Part shown: piece after piece, positions 27,543 to 35,054 of the stretch
Position numbering within the stretch: position 1 is the stretch's first letter
Layout: each line of letters begins with the position of its first letter
Origin: Pelosinus fermentans DSM 17108
GTDB taxonomy: Bacteria > Bacillota > Negativicutes > DSM-13327
Direction: 5' to 3'
NCBI RefSeq assembly: GCF_000271485.2
Contig: NZ_AKVN02000001.1
Location: 2,319,501-2,383,500, forward strand
Length of the DNA: 64,000 bases
Made by a program: the position numbers and the translations under genes
Notes under the pieces: model-generated
What the model was told of the DNA's origin: nothing
The model's input: only the letters and a program-made list of their open reading frames with translations
Databases searched by the model: none

Positions 27543-27556
27543 AGAACACATGTTCT
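27543..27556 (-). promoter_or_regulatory. LexA-like (SOS) box upstream of the recombinase
   Basis: AGAACACATGTTCT is a palindrome matching the Firmicute LexA consensus CGAACRNRYGTTYC at all core positions (GAAC-A-C-A-T-GTTC), failing only at the two outermost bases. It lies 61 bases before the recombinase ATG. It suggests repression by LexA and induction after DNA damage; chance occurrence cannot be excluded. Confidence 0.5.
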
Positions 27557-27619
27557 GCCATCTTAGAAGAATGTATCCAATGACTAAAAACACCCTAAGA
27601 TTCCATCTTCTATAAGTGG

Positions 27620-27658
27620 GACTAAGACTAGCATTCCATCCATATCTTAGTCTTTTTT
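27620..27658 (+). terminator. Terminator-like hairpin without an obvious upstream gene
   Basis: GACTAAGA at 27620 pairs with TCTTAGTC at 27645, followed by T6ATTT on the plus strand. No plus-strand gene precedes it; the flanking genes are on the minus strand. It may end an uncharacterised small RNA, or be left from a gene disrupted by the recombinase. Confidence 0.5.
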
Positions 27659-27667
27659 ATTTGAAAC

Positions 27668-27805
27668 TTATTTTCCTCTGCCGGCTTTTCTCATGGGCAT
27701 TTGATGGCTGGTATTGTTAGCTTTTCCTTTAGCCGCCTTTAAGAATGATTTATTGTTTTCATTTGCTTTTTTCTTCTTATCAAGTAATAGAGCCTGTAAA
27801 TCCAA
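27668..27805 (-). CDS. Small basic protein (45 aa) of unknown function
   Basis: TTG at 27805, preceded 6-7 bases away by GGAGG, opens a 45-residue lysine-rich protein that begins MDLQALLLDKKKKANENN and ends RKAGRGK. A good sigma-A promoter is correctly placed upstream, which argues that it is expressed. The family is unknown to me. The high charge could suit nucleic-acid or ribosome binding; that is only inference. Confidence 0.6.
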   Translation of the reverse strand: MDLQALLLDKKKKANENNKSFLKAAKGKANNTSHQMPMRKAGRGK

Positions 27806-27854
27806 AGTGCATTCCTCCTTTGCTCGATTGTTGCATCTTGTAAGAGATAAGTCT

Positions 27855-27883
27855 ATTATACCATGGCTTTTTAACTAGTCCAA
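27855..27883 (-). promoter_or_regulatory. Sigma-A promoter for the 45-aa gene
   Basis: On the minus strand TTGGAC, a 17-base spacer and a perfect TATAAT end about 50 bases before the TTG start at 27805. Confidence 0.7.
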
Positions 27884-27952
27884 ATGTTAAAACGCATAAA
27901 AACGTATTTTTGCAAGAGACATAGTACACTACTGCGATTCTTTGATAATTAA

Positions 27953-27967
27953 TATCAATGAATGTAC
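27953..27967. promoter_or_regulatory. Fur-like box between the 45-aa gene and the porin
   Basis: TGATAATTAATATCA matches the 7-1-7 Fur box TGATAATnATTATCA at 14 of 15 positions, inside a larger palindrome TTGATA-N5-TATCAA. It lies in the divergent intergenic region, about 70 bases upstream of the 45-aa gene's promoter and 230 bases before the porin start. Iron regulation of one or both genes is inferred, not shown. Confidence 0.45.
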
Positions 27968-28082
27968 TAAAAATAAAAACATTTGTTTTTATTTCCGGCA
28001 GGATTTTATGATTTGTCCGACGAATTAACGATAATCCTAAAATTTTGTAAGTATAGTCTTAGATGTACTTGGAGGTGGATCT

Positions 28083-28158
28083 GTATAACATCTGGATAGA
28101 GCTGCAAGCTGGCTAGTCGGTGGGGAGCCAAATACACGCTGGATATCTATCGGTACCG
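28083..28158 (+). ncRNA. Structured 5' leader of the porin gene (unidentified)
   Basis: GATAGA (28095) can pair with TCTATC (28146), closing a junction that holds AGCT-GCA-AGCT (28100-28110) and TGGCT (28110) paired with AGCCA (28126) around an 11-base G-rich loop. A CGGTACCG palindrome follows. The segment is GC-richer than the flanks and ends about 40 bases before the ATG. This looks like a folded leader or riboswitch candidate, but it fits no consensus I know (checked against c-di-GMP, cobalamin, TPP, SAM and purine types). Confidence 0.4.
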
Positions 28159-28197
28159 AAGAAGCCATAGGGGAACAATAATATTGGGGGAAATATG

Positions 28198-29130
28198 ATG
28201 AAGAAAATAATTACTACTGCTCTTGCTGCCGCTATGGTTTTAACTACAGGAGCTGCCTTTGCCGCTCCTGTAGAACTTGATGGTCAAGTCAAAGTACAAT
28301 ACCGTTCTAATACTGCTGATGGTGATCCTGATACTCAAGGCGGCATATATAGTTTTCGCCTAAATGCCAAAACAGCCTTAAGCAATAATGTTGATTTGTT
28401 TGCCCGTTTTGCTGCACAATCTCTTAGCGGAGACAAAATTGGTCCGGATTTTTCCAAAGCTAAATATGGTAATAGCGTAGCTGTTATTGATCAATATGGA
28501 ATTATCGTAAAGGAAAACGATTTTCAATATAAAGTAGGACGCCAGGGGCTTTCTATTAGCCCTACCGCTCTTTTATATAGTAGTGAAGGATATATTGGAG
28601 AAGATATGGTACTTTTTGATGGTGTAGTCGCTACTGGAAAATCTGGTGTAACTTCATTACAAATTGTTGCTGGTAAAAGTGATAAAGATACTAAAGATAA
28701 GGTTTATTCGGTTCATGCTTCTTATAGTCCTGTAAAAGATTGGACTGTAGGAGGTACCATTGCAAAGGCTAATCCTAATGCGGGTAGTGATAGAACTTTT
28801 TGGGGAACTGATGTCCAATATACTACTGGTAAAGCCAGCTTTGTAGCGGATTATATTAAATCTGATGCTGATACTAAAAATGATGCTCTCGTCCTTGGGG
28901 TAACATATGCCTTTGATGATAAAAATAACTTATCCGCTTATTCCCACAGAACTGATGCTAATGCAGATATTTATACTGATTGGGATCGTGGAGAAAAAGG
29001 TGCATACTATATTTATAACCACAAATTTGATAAAACCACTTCACTGAACTTATTATATAAAAGCAATTCTGCAATTGACACTGATGCTGATAATACTTCT
29101 TTCCGTGCTGCAGTTGCATATAAATTTTAA
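28198..29130 (+). CDS. Outer-membrane beta-barrel protein (porin-like)
   Basis: About 310 residues: a signal peptide (MKKIITTALAAAMVL through AFA, cut near residue 22), then alternating hydrophobic/polar strands across the whole mature chain (for example VELDGQVKVQYRS, FQYKVGRQG, ASFVADYIKSD) and a C-terminal VAYKF ending in Phe, the outer-membrane assembly signal. No SLH domain is present, unlike the main SLH-type porins of Negativicutes. It is probably a diffusion channel in the outer membrane. GGGGG lies 7 bases before the ATG at 28198; the ATG at 28195 is also possible. A strong terminator follows. Confidence 0.85.
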   Translation: MKKIITTALAAAMVLTTGAAFAAPVELDGQVKVQYRSNTADGDPDTQGGIYSFRLNAKTALSNNVDLFARFAAQSLSGDKIGPDFSKAKYGNSVAVIDQYGIIVKENDFQYKVGRQGLSISPTALLYSSEGYIGEDMVLFDGVVATGKSGVTSLQIVAGKSDKDTKDKVYSVHASYSPVKDWTVGGTIAKANPNAGSDRTFWGTDVQYTTGKASFVADYIKSDADTKNDALVLGVTYAFDDKNNLSAYSHRTDANADIYTDWDRGEKGAYYIYNHKFDKTTSLNLLYKSNSAIDTDADNTSFRAAVAYKF

Positions 29131-29147
29131 ATTGCTGTCTTACAGGA

Positions 29148-29187
29148 GAGAACGCGAATCGTTAGGTTCGTGTTCTCTTCTTTATTA
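29148..29187 (+). terminator. Intrinsic terminator after the porin gene
   Basis: GAGAACGCGAA pairs with TTCGTGTTCTC (10 of 11 pairs) around an 8-base loop, followed by a T-rich tail. Confidence 0.85.
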
Positions 29188-29242
29188 TTGACAAAGGTAT
29201 CAATAGTAGTGTTCTCACATAGATTTAGATGAGGTGATCAAT

Positions 29243-29494
29243 ATGTCACGTGAGAGAAAGCCCTGTAAAGGCATATTTCGTGGTCTAATTATTGGCAGGA
29301 CGAATCAGAATGGTGGACCATACTCTGCCATTGAAAATGGTGAATGCAGAGTTATTGAGTATGTGGAACAGAGTAATATACCTGAATTAGTAACTCTTGA
29401 AAGAGCGGTTGCCAATGCTTTTATTCAGACAGGTATCTGTCAGTACAATAGCAGAGAAGAAATAGAAAAATATATGGAAATTCACGATAAATAA
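29243..29494 (+). CDS. Hypothetical protein (83 aa)
   Basis: An 83-residue soluble protein starting MSRERKPCKGIFRGLIIG, with a central ENGECRVIEYVEQ and an acidic C-terminal helix. No family is recognised and there is no signal peptide or membrane segment. GAGGTGAT at 29231-29238 places the start at the ATG 29243 rather than the GTG 29234. It is followed by two more unknown small ORFs. Confidence 0.6.
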   Translation: MSRERKPCKGIFRGLIIGRTNQNGGPYSAIENGECRVIEYVEQSNIPELVTLERAVANAFIQTGICQYNSREEIEKYMEIHDK

Positions 29495-29590
29495 TGTAAA
29501 GAATATTTTAAGGCTTAAAGAGGATTTATTGACAGGTATATCAGAGCATGTTTTAATAAGTGTATAGAAGTATATTAGGCGGTGATTGGT

Positions 29591-29821
29591 ATGAAAAGAG
29601 ATGAACGAATTCCACCAATTGAAGCAGTTGAAAAAGCATTGCGAGTGAAGCCTATTGGACGTATACAACTATTCAAAAGACCTGAATATATGCCGAAAGA
29701 AAAGACAAACAATCAATCGCTAAAGAAAAAAGAAGATAAAGAAGAAAAGAAAGATGAGATTGTCAATCGAGCGAGTCATGCTGCTGGACGAGTTGGTGTA
29801 ACGGTAGATTATAAAGTGTAA
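29591..29821 (+). CDS. Hypothetical charged protein (76 aa)
   Basis: A 76-residue protein. The N-terminal part (MKRDERIPPIEAVEKALRV) is followed by a very charged middle (runs of K and E, about residues 38-54) that is probably disordered. The end is ASHAAGRVGVTVDYKV. It has no recognised domain. GGCGGTGATTGGT precedes the ATG. The stop is directly joined to the ATG of the next ORF. Confidence 0.55.
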   Translation: MKRDERIPPIEAVEKALRVKPIGRIQLFKRPEYMPKEKTNNQSLKKKEDKEEKKDEIVNRASHAAGRVGVTVDYKV

Positions 29822-30028
29822 ATGAATCGTATTGTTTTTACAAGTATGGATGGTTTGACTGCCTTAGAGGTGATAGAAATTATATGCAAAAACCCATATG
29901 TAGTAAGTGTGTGTATCTTTATACAACTTGGGATCGAAATTTTCCCTATGGATGTAGGGCTATGGGGATTAAAAGTGCATCATCGCCTTCCAAGGTGGTT
30001 AGAGGGGCCTCTGGGCAGAATTGTTTAG
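29822..30028 (+). CDS. Possible small hydrophobic protein (68 aa)
   Basis: The ATG follows the previous stop codon with no gap, and there is no clear SD of its own, so expression would rely on coupling to the 76-aa gene. The product has a hydrophobic middle (VVSVCIFIQLGIEIF) and a basic end (HHRLPRWLEGPLGRIV). It is unknown and may not be a real gene. Confidence 0.35.
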   Translation: MNRIVFTSMDGLTALEVIEIICKNPYVVSVCIFIQLGIEIFPMDVGLWGLKVHHRLPRWLEGPLGRIV

Positions 30029-30164
30029 CATATACTGCAAAGCAGAGCAAGGAAAAATAGAATAGGGAAATAGCAAGCTTAGGTGTTCATCAAATAAACT
30101 TTATTAAAATGGGATATCATAAATCTTCTTGTCCCTCATAGAATGTATTGGGGGTGTGGATGAT

Positions 30165-30440
30165 ATGAAAGGCATTACCAATTGCGTATCAGATCTTAAA
30201 CTTAAAGAAGTAATTAATATTGTTGATGGTAAAAGGTTAGGGGCGATTACAGATATTGAAATTGATGTGGAAAGTGGAAGATTAACAGCTATCGTAGTTC
30301 CGGGAAATGGCAGGTTTTTAGGCTTATTTGGCCGCAGCGAGGATGTTGTAATTCCTTGGGATAAAATTAATAAAATAGGGTTTGATGTTATTTTAGTAGA
30401 GGCTACTGCTTTTGCCGAAATCAAACACCTGGATAAATAA
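30165..30440 (+). CDS. YlmC/YmxH family PRC-barrel sporulation protein
   Basis: A 91-residue PRC-barrel protein with the family signature DLKLKEVINIVDGKRLGAI and the second strand block FGRSEDVVIPWDKINKIG. YlmC/YmxH proteins occur in spore formers and several are sporulation-associated, with undefined function. The ATG at 30165 has GGGGGTG 8 bases upstream; the frame is open 12 codons further but lacks an SD there. A terminator follows. Confidence 0.85.
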   Translation: MKGITNCVSDLKLKEVINIVDGKRLGAITDIEIDVESGRLTAIVVPGNGRFLGLFGRSEDVVIPWDKINKIGFDVILVEATAFAEIKHLDK

Positions 30441-30478
30441 GGATTAGTAAATATGTTACGTACATATGATATAATGAT

Positions 30479-30525
30479 AACGATTGCAGCTTTTTTATAA
30501 AGTTGGCAGTCGTTTTCTTTTGTTG
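30479..30525 (+). terminator. Intrinsic terminator after the ylmC-like gene
   Basis: AACGATTGC pairs with GCAGTCGTT (one G-U pair) around an 18-base loop, then TTCTTTTGTTGTTTTT. Confidence 0.7.
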
Positions 30526-30568
30526 TTTTTATTAAAATTAAATTTTATTAAAAAGCTAAGCAGGAGAA

Positions 30569-30615
30569 GCACAATATATGGCGTAAAGTAAATAATAGAG
30601 CACAATATCTAGTAA
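30569..30615 (+). promoter_or_regulatory. Tandem NrdR boxes upstream of nrdR-nrdD
   Basis: GCACAATATATGGCGT (30569-30584) and GCACAATATCTAGTAA (30600-30615) match the NrdR box consensus acaCwAtATaTwGtgt at 13 and 12 of 16 positions. Their starts are exactly 31 bases apart, the three-helical-turn spacing known for paired NrdR boxes. They lie about 130-180 bases before nrdR, so the operon is probably autorepressed when dATP is high. Confidence 0.75.
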
Positions 30616-30746
30616 GACAATGTAACAGCAAAATTTTGTAGTGAGCTGGTGGGTATTAGCTCGTTAAAAATATCGTTGAGAATACATCAGGAAAAGGCTG
30701 TTACTTTATGAAGCTTGTTGAATGATTATCAAAAGGGGGAATTCCT

Positions 30747-31205
30747 ATGCGTTGTCCATTTTGTGGTTGTGTAGAAAGTCGAGTGATTGATTCACGAGCA
30801 GCGGAAGAGGGGAGTACAATTCGGCGTAGGCGTGAGTGTTTGGAATGTATGCGCCGCTTTACTACATATGAAATGATCGAACAATCCCCCTTAATGGTAA
30901 TAAAAAAAGATGGTCGTCGTGTAATCTTTGAACAGAGTAAATTATTAAATGGGATTGTAAGGGCTTGTGAGAAACGCTATATACCAATTAATGAAATAGA
31001 AGCTTTAGGAGAGCGGGTAGAGCGAGATATTCGCAATACGATGGAACGAGAAATCTCTACGCAACAAATTGGCGAAATTGTAATGAAACATTTAAAAGAT
31101 CTTGACCAAGTAGCATATGTTCGATTTGCTTCAGTGTATAGGCAATTTGCAGATATTAATAATTTTATGGAAGAATTGCAAGCATTGATGAAAAATAAAC
31201 AATAA
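30747..31205 (+). CDS. nrdR: Transcriptional repressor NrdR
   Basis: A 152-residue regulator: an N-terminal zinc ribbon (MRCPFCG and CLECMRRF) with [16 protein letters not shown], then an ATP-cone domain beginning [16 protein letters not shown]. NrdR senses ATP/dATP and represses ribonucleotide reductase genes. The SD AAAGGGGG precedes the ATG. It is followed by nrdD, its expected target, and preceded by tandem NrdR boxes. Confidence 0.97.
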   Translation: MRCPFCGCVESRVIDSRAAEEGSTIRRRRECLECMRRFTTYEMIEQSPLMVIKKDGRRVIFEQSKLLNGIVRACEKRYIPINEIEALGERVERDIRNTMEREISTQQIGEIVMKHLKDLDQVAYVRFASVYRQFADINNFMEELQALMKNKQ

Positions 31206-31245
31206 TTACAGTATAACCTATATAAAGTGAGGAATTGGTATCATT

Positions 31246-33252
31246 ATGAAAATTAAAAAGCGAGATGGACGTGAGGTCTCCTTTGATGAAAATAAAATTA
31301 CGGAAGCTATTTTTAAAGCTGCTAAAGCTGTAGGTGGAGCGGATAAACAATTAGCAATGGAATTAACATTAGATGTCCTGCGCTTTTTAAAACAAGAATA
31401 TAATGGAGGAACATTTGGTGTTGAAGAGGTCCAGGATGCTGTAGAAAAAATCTTAATTGAAAAAGGACATGCAAAAACGGCGAAAGCCTATATTTTGTAT
31501 AGAGATAAACGAACTCGTATGCGCGATGGCCAATCCTATTTGATGGATGCTGTTGCAGAAATCTTAGTAGAAACCAATCGAGAAAATGCTAATATTTCTA
31601 ATTCTCCTTCAGCCAAAATGCTGCAGATTGCCAGCGCTGCCAGTAAATCTTATTATTTGAATCGCTTACTTCCTGAACACATGGCTAATGCTCATATAAA
31701 AGGAGACATTCATATTCATGATTTAGACTTTTATGGAACAACATTAACTTGTGTACAAATTCCTCTTGGTAAATTATTAAAAGATGGTTTTAATAATGGG
31801 CATGGCTATATTCGGCCACCGAAGCGCCCAGCATCTGCAGCGGCTTTAGCTGCTATTATTTTGCAAAGTTCGCAAAATGATATGCATGGTGGTCAGTCTT
31901 TTGCTTTCTTTGATTCGGATATGGCTCCTTTTATGGAAGGCATTAAAGAAGAAGAGGTTTATCAGGCAATGGAAGCATTTATTTATAATCTCAATTCTAT
32001 GCATAGCAGGGCAGGAGCACAAGTTCCATTTTCTAGTCTGAATATCGGTACAGATACGACACCAGCGGGACGTAGAGTAACAAAAAATCTTTTATTAGCA
32101 TATGAGAAGGGGTTAGGCCATGGAGAGAACCCTATATTCCCCAATATTATTTTTCGTGTAAAAGAAGGTATTAACTTTAATAAGAAAGACCCTAATTATG
32201 ATTTATTTAAGCTGGCAATCCGTGTAGCTTCTCAGCGCTTGAATCCTACTTTTAGTTTCATGGATGCTTCATTTAACAAACCTTATGGTGATCAAATTGG
32301 TTATATGGGATGCCGTACTAGAGTTATGTCTAATAAATGCGGACCGGAAGTAACGAATGGACGGGGAAATCTTAGTTTTACCACGGTCAATTTACCTAGG
32401 CTTGCGATTCAGGCAGAACGAAATTTAATGAAGTTTTATCAGAGCTTATCCGATCTCATTGATTTAACTTGTGAACAGTTGTTTCATCGTTATCAGGTGC
32501 AAGGGAAATTAAGAGTAAAAGATATGCCATTTTTAATGGGGCAAGGCTTATATTTGGATTCAGATAAATTAGCTGCAAATGACATGATTGCAGATGTGAT
32601 CAAACATGGCACGTTATCAGTAGGCTTCATTGGCTTAGCTGAAGCTTTGATTGCCTTAACGGGCTATCATCATGGTGAAGGTGAGGAATCCCAAATATTG
32701 GGTGAGGAAATTGTGGCATTTATGCGCAACAAAGTTGATAAGGCTACGGATAAATACATGTTGAATTATACGTTGCTGGCAACACCGGCAGAAGGATTAG
32801 CAGGACGTTTTGTCAAAATGGATTGCCGTGAATATGGCTTGATCCCTGGTGTAACAGATAAAGATTATTATACTAACTCCTTTCATATTCCTGTCAATTA
32901 TTCCATTAGTGTATATGATAAAATAAAAATAGAAGCGATTTATCATAAATATACAAATGCAGGTCATATTAGTTATGTGGAGTTTACAGCACCTCCTGTA
33001 AATAACCTCAAGGCAGTTGAAGATGTGATTCGTTACATGCAGCAATGTGATATTGGATATGCAGGTATTAATTTCCCCGTAGATTTTTGTGAAGGTTGTG
33101 GCTATCTCGGTGTAATTGGTGGGGATACATGCCCTGTATGTTCTATGTCTGACATCAAAAGAGTACGACGCATCACTGGTTATCTGAGTACCATTGATCG
33201 CTTTAATGACGCAAAGCATGAAGAATTAGAGCAGCGTGTAGCACATCTGTAA
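31246..33252 (+). CDS. nrdD: Anaerobic ribonucleoside-triphosphate reductase (class III)
   Basis: A 668-residue enzyme: an N-terminal ATP-cone (KIKKRDGREVSFDENKI), a long catalytic barrel with HIHDLDFYG and MHGGQSFAFFD, a C-terminal zinc site (CEGCGY, CPVC) and the glycyl-radical motif RRITGYLST near residue 645. It reduces ribonucleotides to deoxyribonucleotides without oxygen. NrdG, the radical SAM activase, is not adjacent; the next radical SAM gene belongs to a different family. The ATP cone allows the same dATP control as NrdR. Confidence 0.96.
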   Translation: MKIKKRDGREVSFDENKITEAIFKAAKAVGGADKQLAMELTLDVLRFLKQEYNGGTFGVEEVQDAVEKILIEKGHAKTAKAYILYRDKRTRMRDGQSYLMDAVAEILVETNRENANISNSPSAKMLQIASAASKSYYLNRLLPEHMANAHIKGDIHIHDLDFYGTTLTCVQIPLGKLLKDGFNNGHGYIRPPKRPASAAALAAIILQSSQNDMHGGQSFAFFDSDMAPFMEGIKEEEVYQAMEAFIYNLNSMHSRAGAQVPFSSLNIGTDTTPAGRRVTKNLLLAYEKGLGHGENPIFPNIIFRVKEGINFNKKDPNYDLFKLAIRVASQRLNPTFSFMDASFNKPYGDQIGYMGCRTRVMSNKCGPEVTNGRGNLSFTTVNLPRLAIQAERNLMKFYQSLSDLIDLTCEQLFHRYQVQGKLRVKDMPFLMGQGLYLDSDKLAANDMIADVIKHGTLSVGFIGLAEALIALTGYHHGEGEESQILGEEIVAFMRNKVDKATDKYMLNYTLLATPAEGLAGRFVKMDCREYGLIPGVTDKDYYTNSFHIPVNYSISVYDKIKIEAIYHKYTNAGHISYVEFTAPPVNNLKAVEDVIRYMQQCDIGYAGINFPVDFCEGCGYLGVIGGDTCPVCSMSDIKRVRRITGYLSTIDRFNDAKHEELEQRVAHL

Positions 33253-33300
33253 TAAGATGGTTAAAAGGAATGTATCGTATTTAAGATGGAGTGATAAGTT

Positions 33301-35052
33301 TTGACTTGGCAATTAAAAGAAAAGTTACAGAAAACTTTGGCAGAAGAACAGGGGGCGATGGTTTTTCCTCCTGGATCACGTCGAGGCTTTGCATTAGTGT
33401 ATCCAAATACATATCATGTAGGAATGTCCAATTTAGGATTTCAAATTATTTATCAACAAGTCAATTCTAGGGGAGATACAGCCTGTGAAAGGTTATTTTT
33501 ACCTGACAGAAAAACAGAGCCTGAATATATTCGTACGAATACACCGTTAATGACCATCGAAACGCAACGTCCATTATATGGATTTTCTTTAATCGGCTTT
33601 GCTCTAACATTTGAAATGGATTATTTTAATGTAGTAAGTATTTTACAGCTTGGAAAGGTTCCTGTATTAGCTGCTGATCGGGGAGAAAAAGATCCTTTGG
33701 TTATTGCAGGCGGTCCTTGTGCGACCTTTAATCCAGAACCTTTAGCTGATTTATTTGATGTGTTTATCATTGGTGAAGGCGAAGAAATCATACACGAAAT
33801 ATTAGATGTCTATTATCAGGCACGTGATAATAATATCTCTAGGCAGGAAATTTTATTTCAAATAGCACAAATTCCTGGTGCATATGTGCCTTGTTTTTAT
33901 CAAGTGGAATATAAAGCAGATGGTACGATTAAAAAAGTATCTTGTTCTGAGGGAGTGCCCCAGCATGTACAGCGGCGCTGGATTCAAGAGTTGGATCAAT
34001 ATGAGGCGCAGACGGTGGTTGTAACTCCAAATACTGAGTTTAAAGATATGTTTTTGATTGAGGTAGCTCGTGGCTGTGGCCGCCATTGCCGCTTTTGTAT
34101 GGCAGGGTATTGCTATCGAAATCCTCGAGTAAGATCGCTAAAGACATTAGAAGCCGCCGTTGTAAAGGCAAAAGCATATCGCAGTAAGGTTGGATTAATG
34201 GGGGCTGCGATTTCTGATTATCCTGAGATTGATTCGTTATGTAATATTATTTTAGAACAAGGAATGCATATGTCTGTGGCCTCTTTAAGAGCCGATACTC
34301 TTACCTTGGATTTGGTAAGTGCATTGGCTGTTAGCAAACATCGAACAATTACTTTAGCGCCGGAAGCTGCGAGTATCCGTTTGCGCAAAGTGATTAATAA
34401 AACCATTACAGATGAGCATCTATTTAATTCCATTAAAATGGCGGTTAACGCAGGGATACCCCATATTCGACTCTATATTATGATTGGATTACCTTATGAG
34501 GAAGACGAAGACATTGAAGAAATCGTTACCATGGCAATAACTATTAAAGAGTATATGGAATCTTTAGGCAGTAGAGGACGGTTAACCTTAAGTATTAATC
34601 CCTTTATTCCGAAACCCTTTACACCTTTTCAGTGGATGCCCATGACACAGGTTTCAGTAGTGGAAAAAAGGCTAAAGTATATTAGCTCTAGTTTGCGGCA
34701 ACAAAGAGGAATAGAAGTATTGGTTGAATCGCCAAAAGAAGCTTATATTCAAGGTGTTTTAGCTAGAGGAGATCGGCGGTTGTCTGCTGTATTGCTAGAT
34801 GCTCACGAGAAGGGCGGCAGTAAAGGTTTTAAGCAGGCGATGAAAAAGAACATGCTTCGTGAGGAAGATTACTTATATCGTCAGCGGGAGCCAGAAAGTG
34901 AAATTCTGCCTTGGAAAGTGCTGGATATGGGGCTGGATTCATTGTACTTAGAACGAGAATTAGAAGAGGCTAAAAAAGAAGAATTTACTGCTCCATGTGC
35001 GCAAGGCTGTACTCGGTGTGGAATATGTAAAAAGGCTGATAGGAGTGTGTAG
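33301..35052 (+). CDS. Radical SAM protein (TIGR03960-type)
   Basis: A 583-residue protein: an N-terminal B12-binding-like region (FALVYPNTYHVGMSNLGFQ, VIAGGPCATFNPEPLAD), then a radical SAM core with RGCGRHCRFCMAG, the C-x3-C-x2-C cluster site near residue 263. A C-terminal CAQGCTRCGICKK adds cysteines, possibly a second metal site. The family is widespread in Firmicutes, usually beside a DUF2344 partner and RNase G/L21 genes, none of which is seen here. The reaction is unknown. The TTG start follows GGAGTGATAAGT. Its stop is joined to pgeF. Confidence 0.85.
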   Translation: MTWQLKEKLQKTLAEEQGAMVFPPGSRRGFALVYPNTYHVGMSNLGFQIIYQQVNSRGDTACERLFLPDRKTEPEYIRTNTPLMTIETQRPLYGFSLIGFALTFEMDYFNVVSILQLGKVPVLAADRGEKDPLVIAGGPCATFNPEPLADLFDVFIIGEGEEIIHEILDVYYQARDNNISRQEILFQIAQIPGAYVPCFYQVEYKADGTIKKVSCSEGVPQHVQRRWIQELDQYEAQTVVVTPNTEFKDMFLIEVARGCGRHCRFCMAGYCYRNPRVRSLKTLEAAVVKAKAYRSKVGLMGAAISDYPEIDSLCNIILEQGMHMSVASLRADTLTLDLVSALAVSKHRTITLAPEAASIRLRKVINKTITDEHLFNSIKMAVNAGIPHIRLYIMIGLPYEEDEDIEEIVTMAITIKEYMESLGSRGRLTLSINPFIPKPFTPFQWMPMTQVSVVEKRLKYISSSLRQQRGIEVLVESPKEAYIQGVLARGDRRLSAVLLDAHEKGGSKGFKQAMKKNMLREEDYLYRQREPESEILPWKVLDMGLDSLYLERELEEAKKEEFTAPCAQGCTRCGICKKADRSV

Positions 35053-35054
35053 TG

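Noticed and set aside
28083..28158. c-di-GMP or cobalamin riboswitch in the porin leader
   Set aside because: The conserved cores of these classes (for example the GEMM ACGCAAAGCC block or the B12 box) are absent; only generic structure is kept as a lead.
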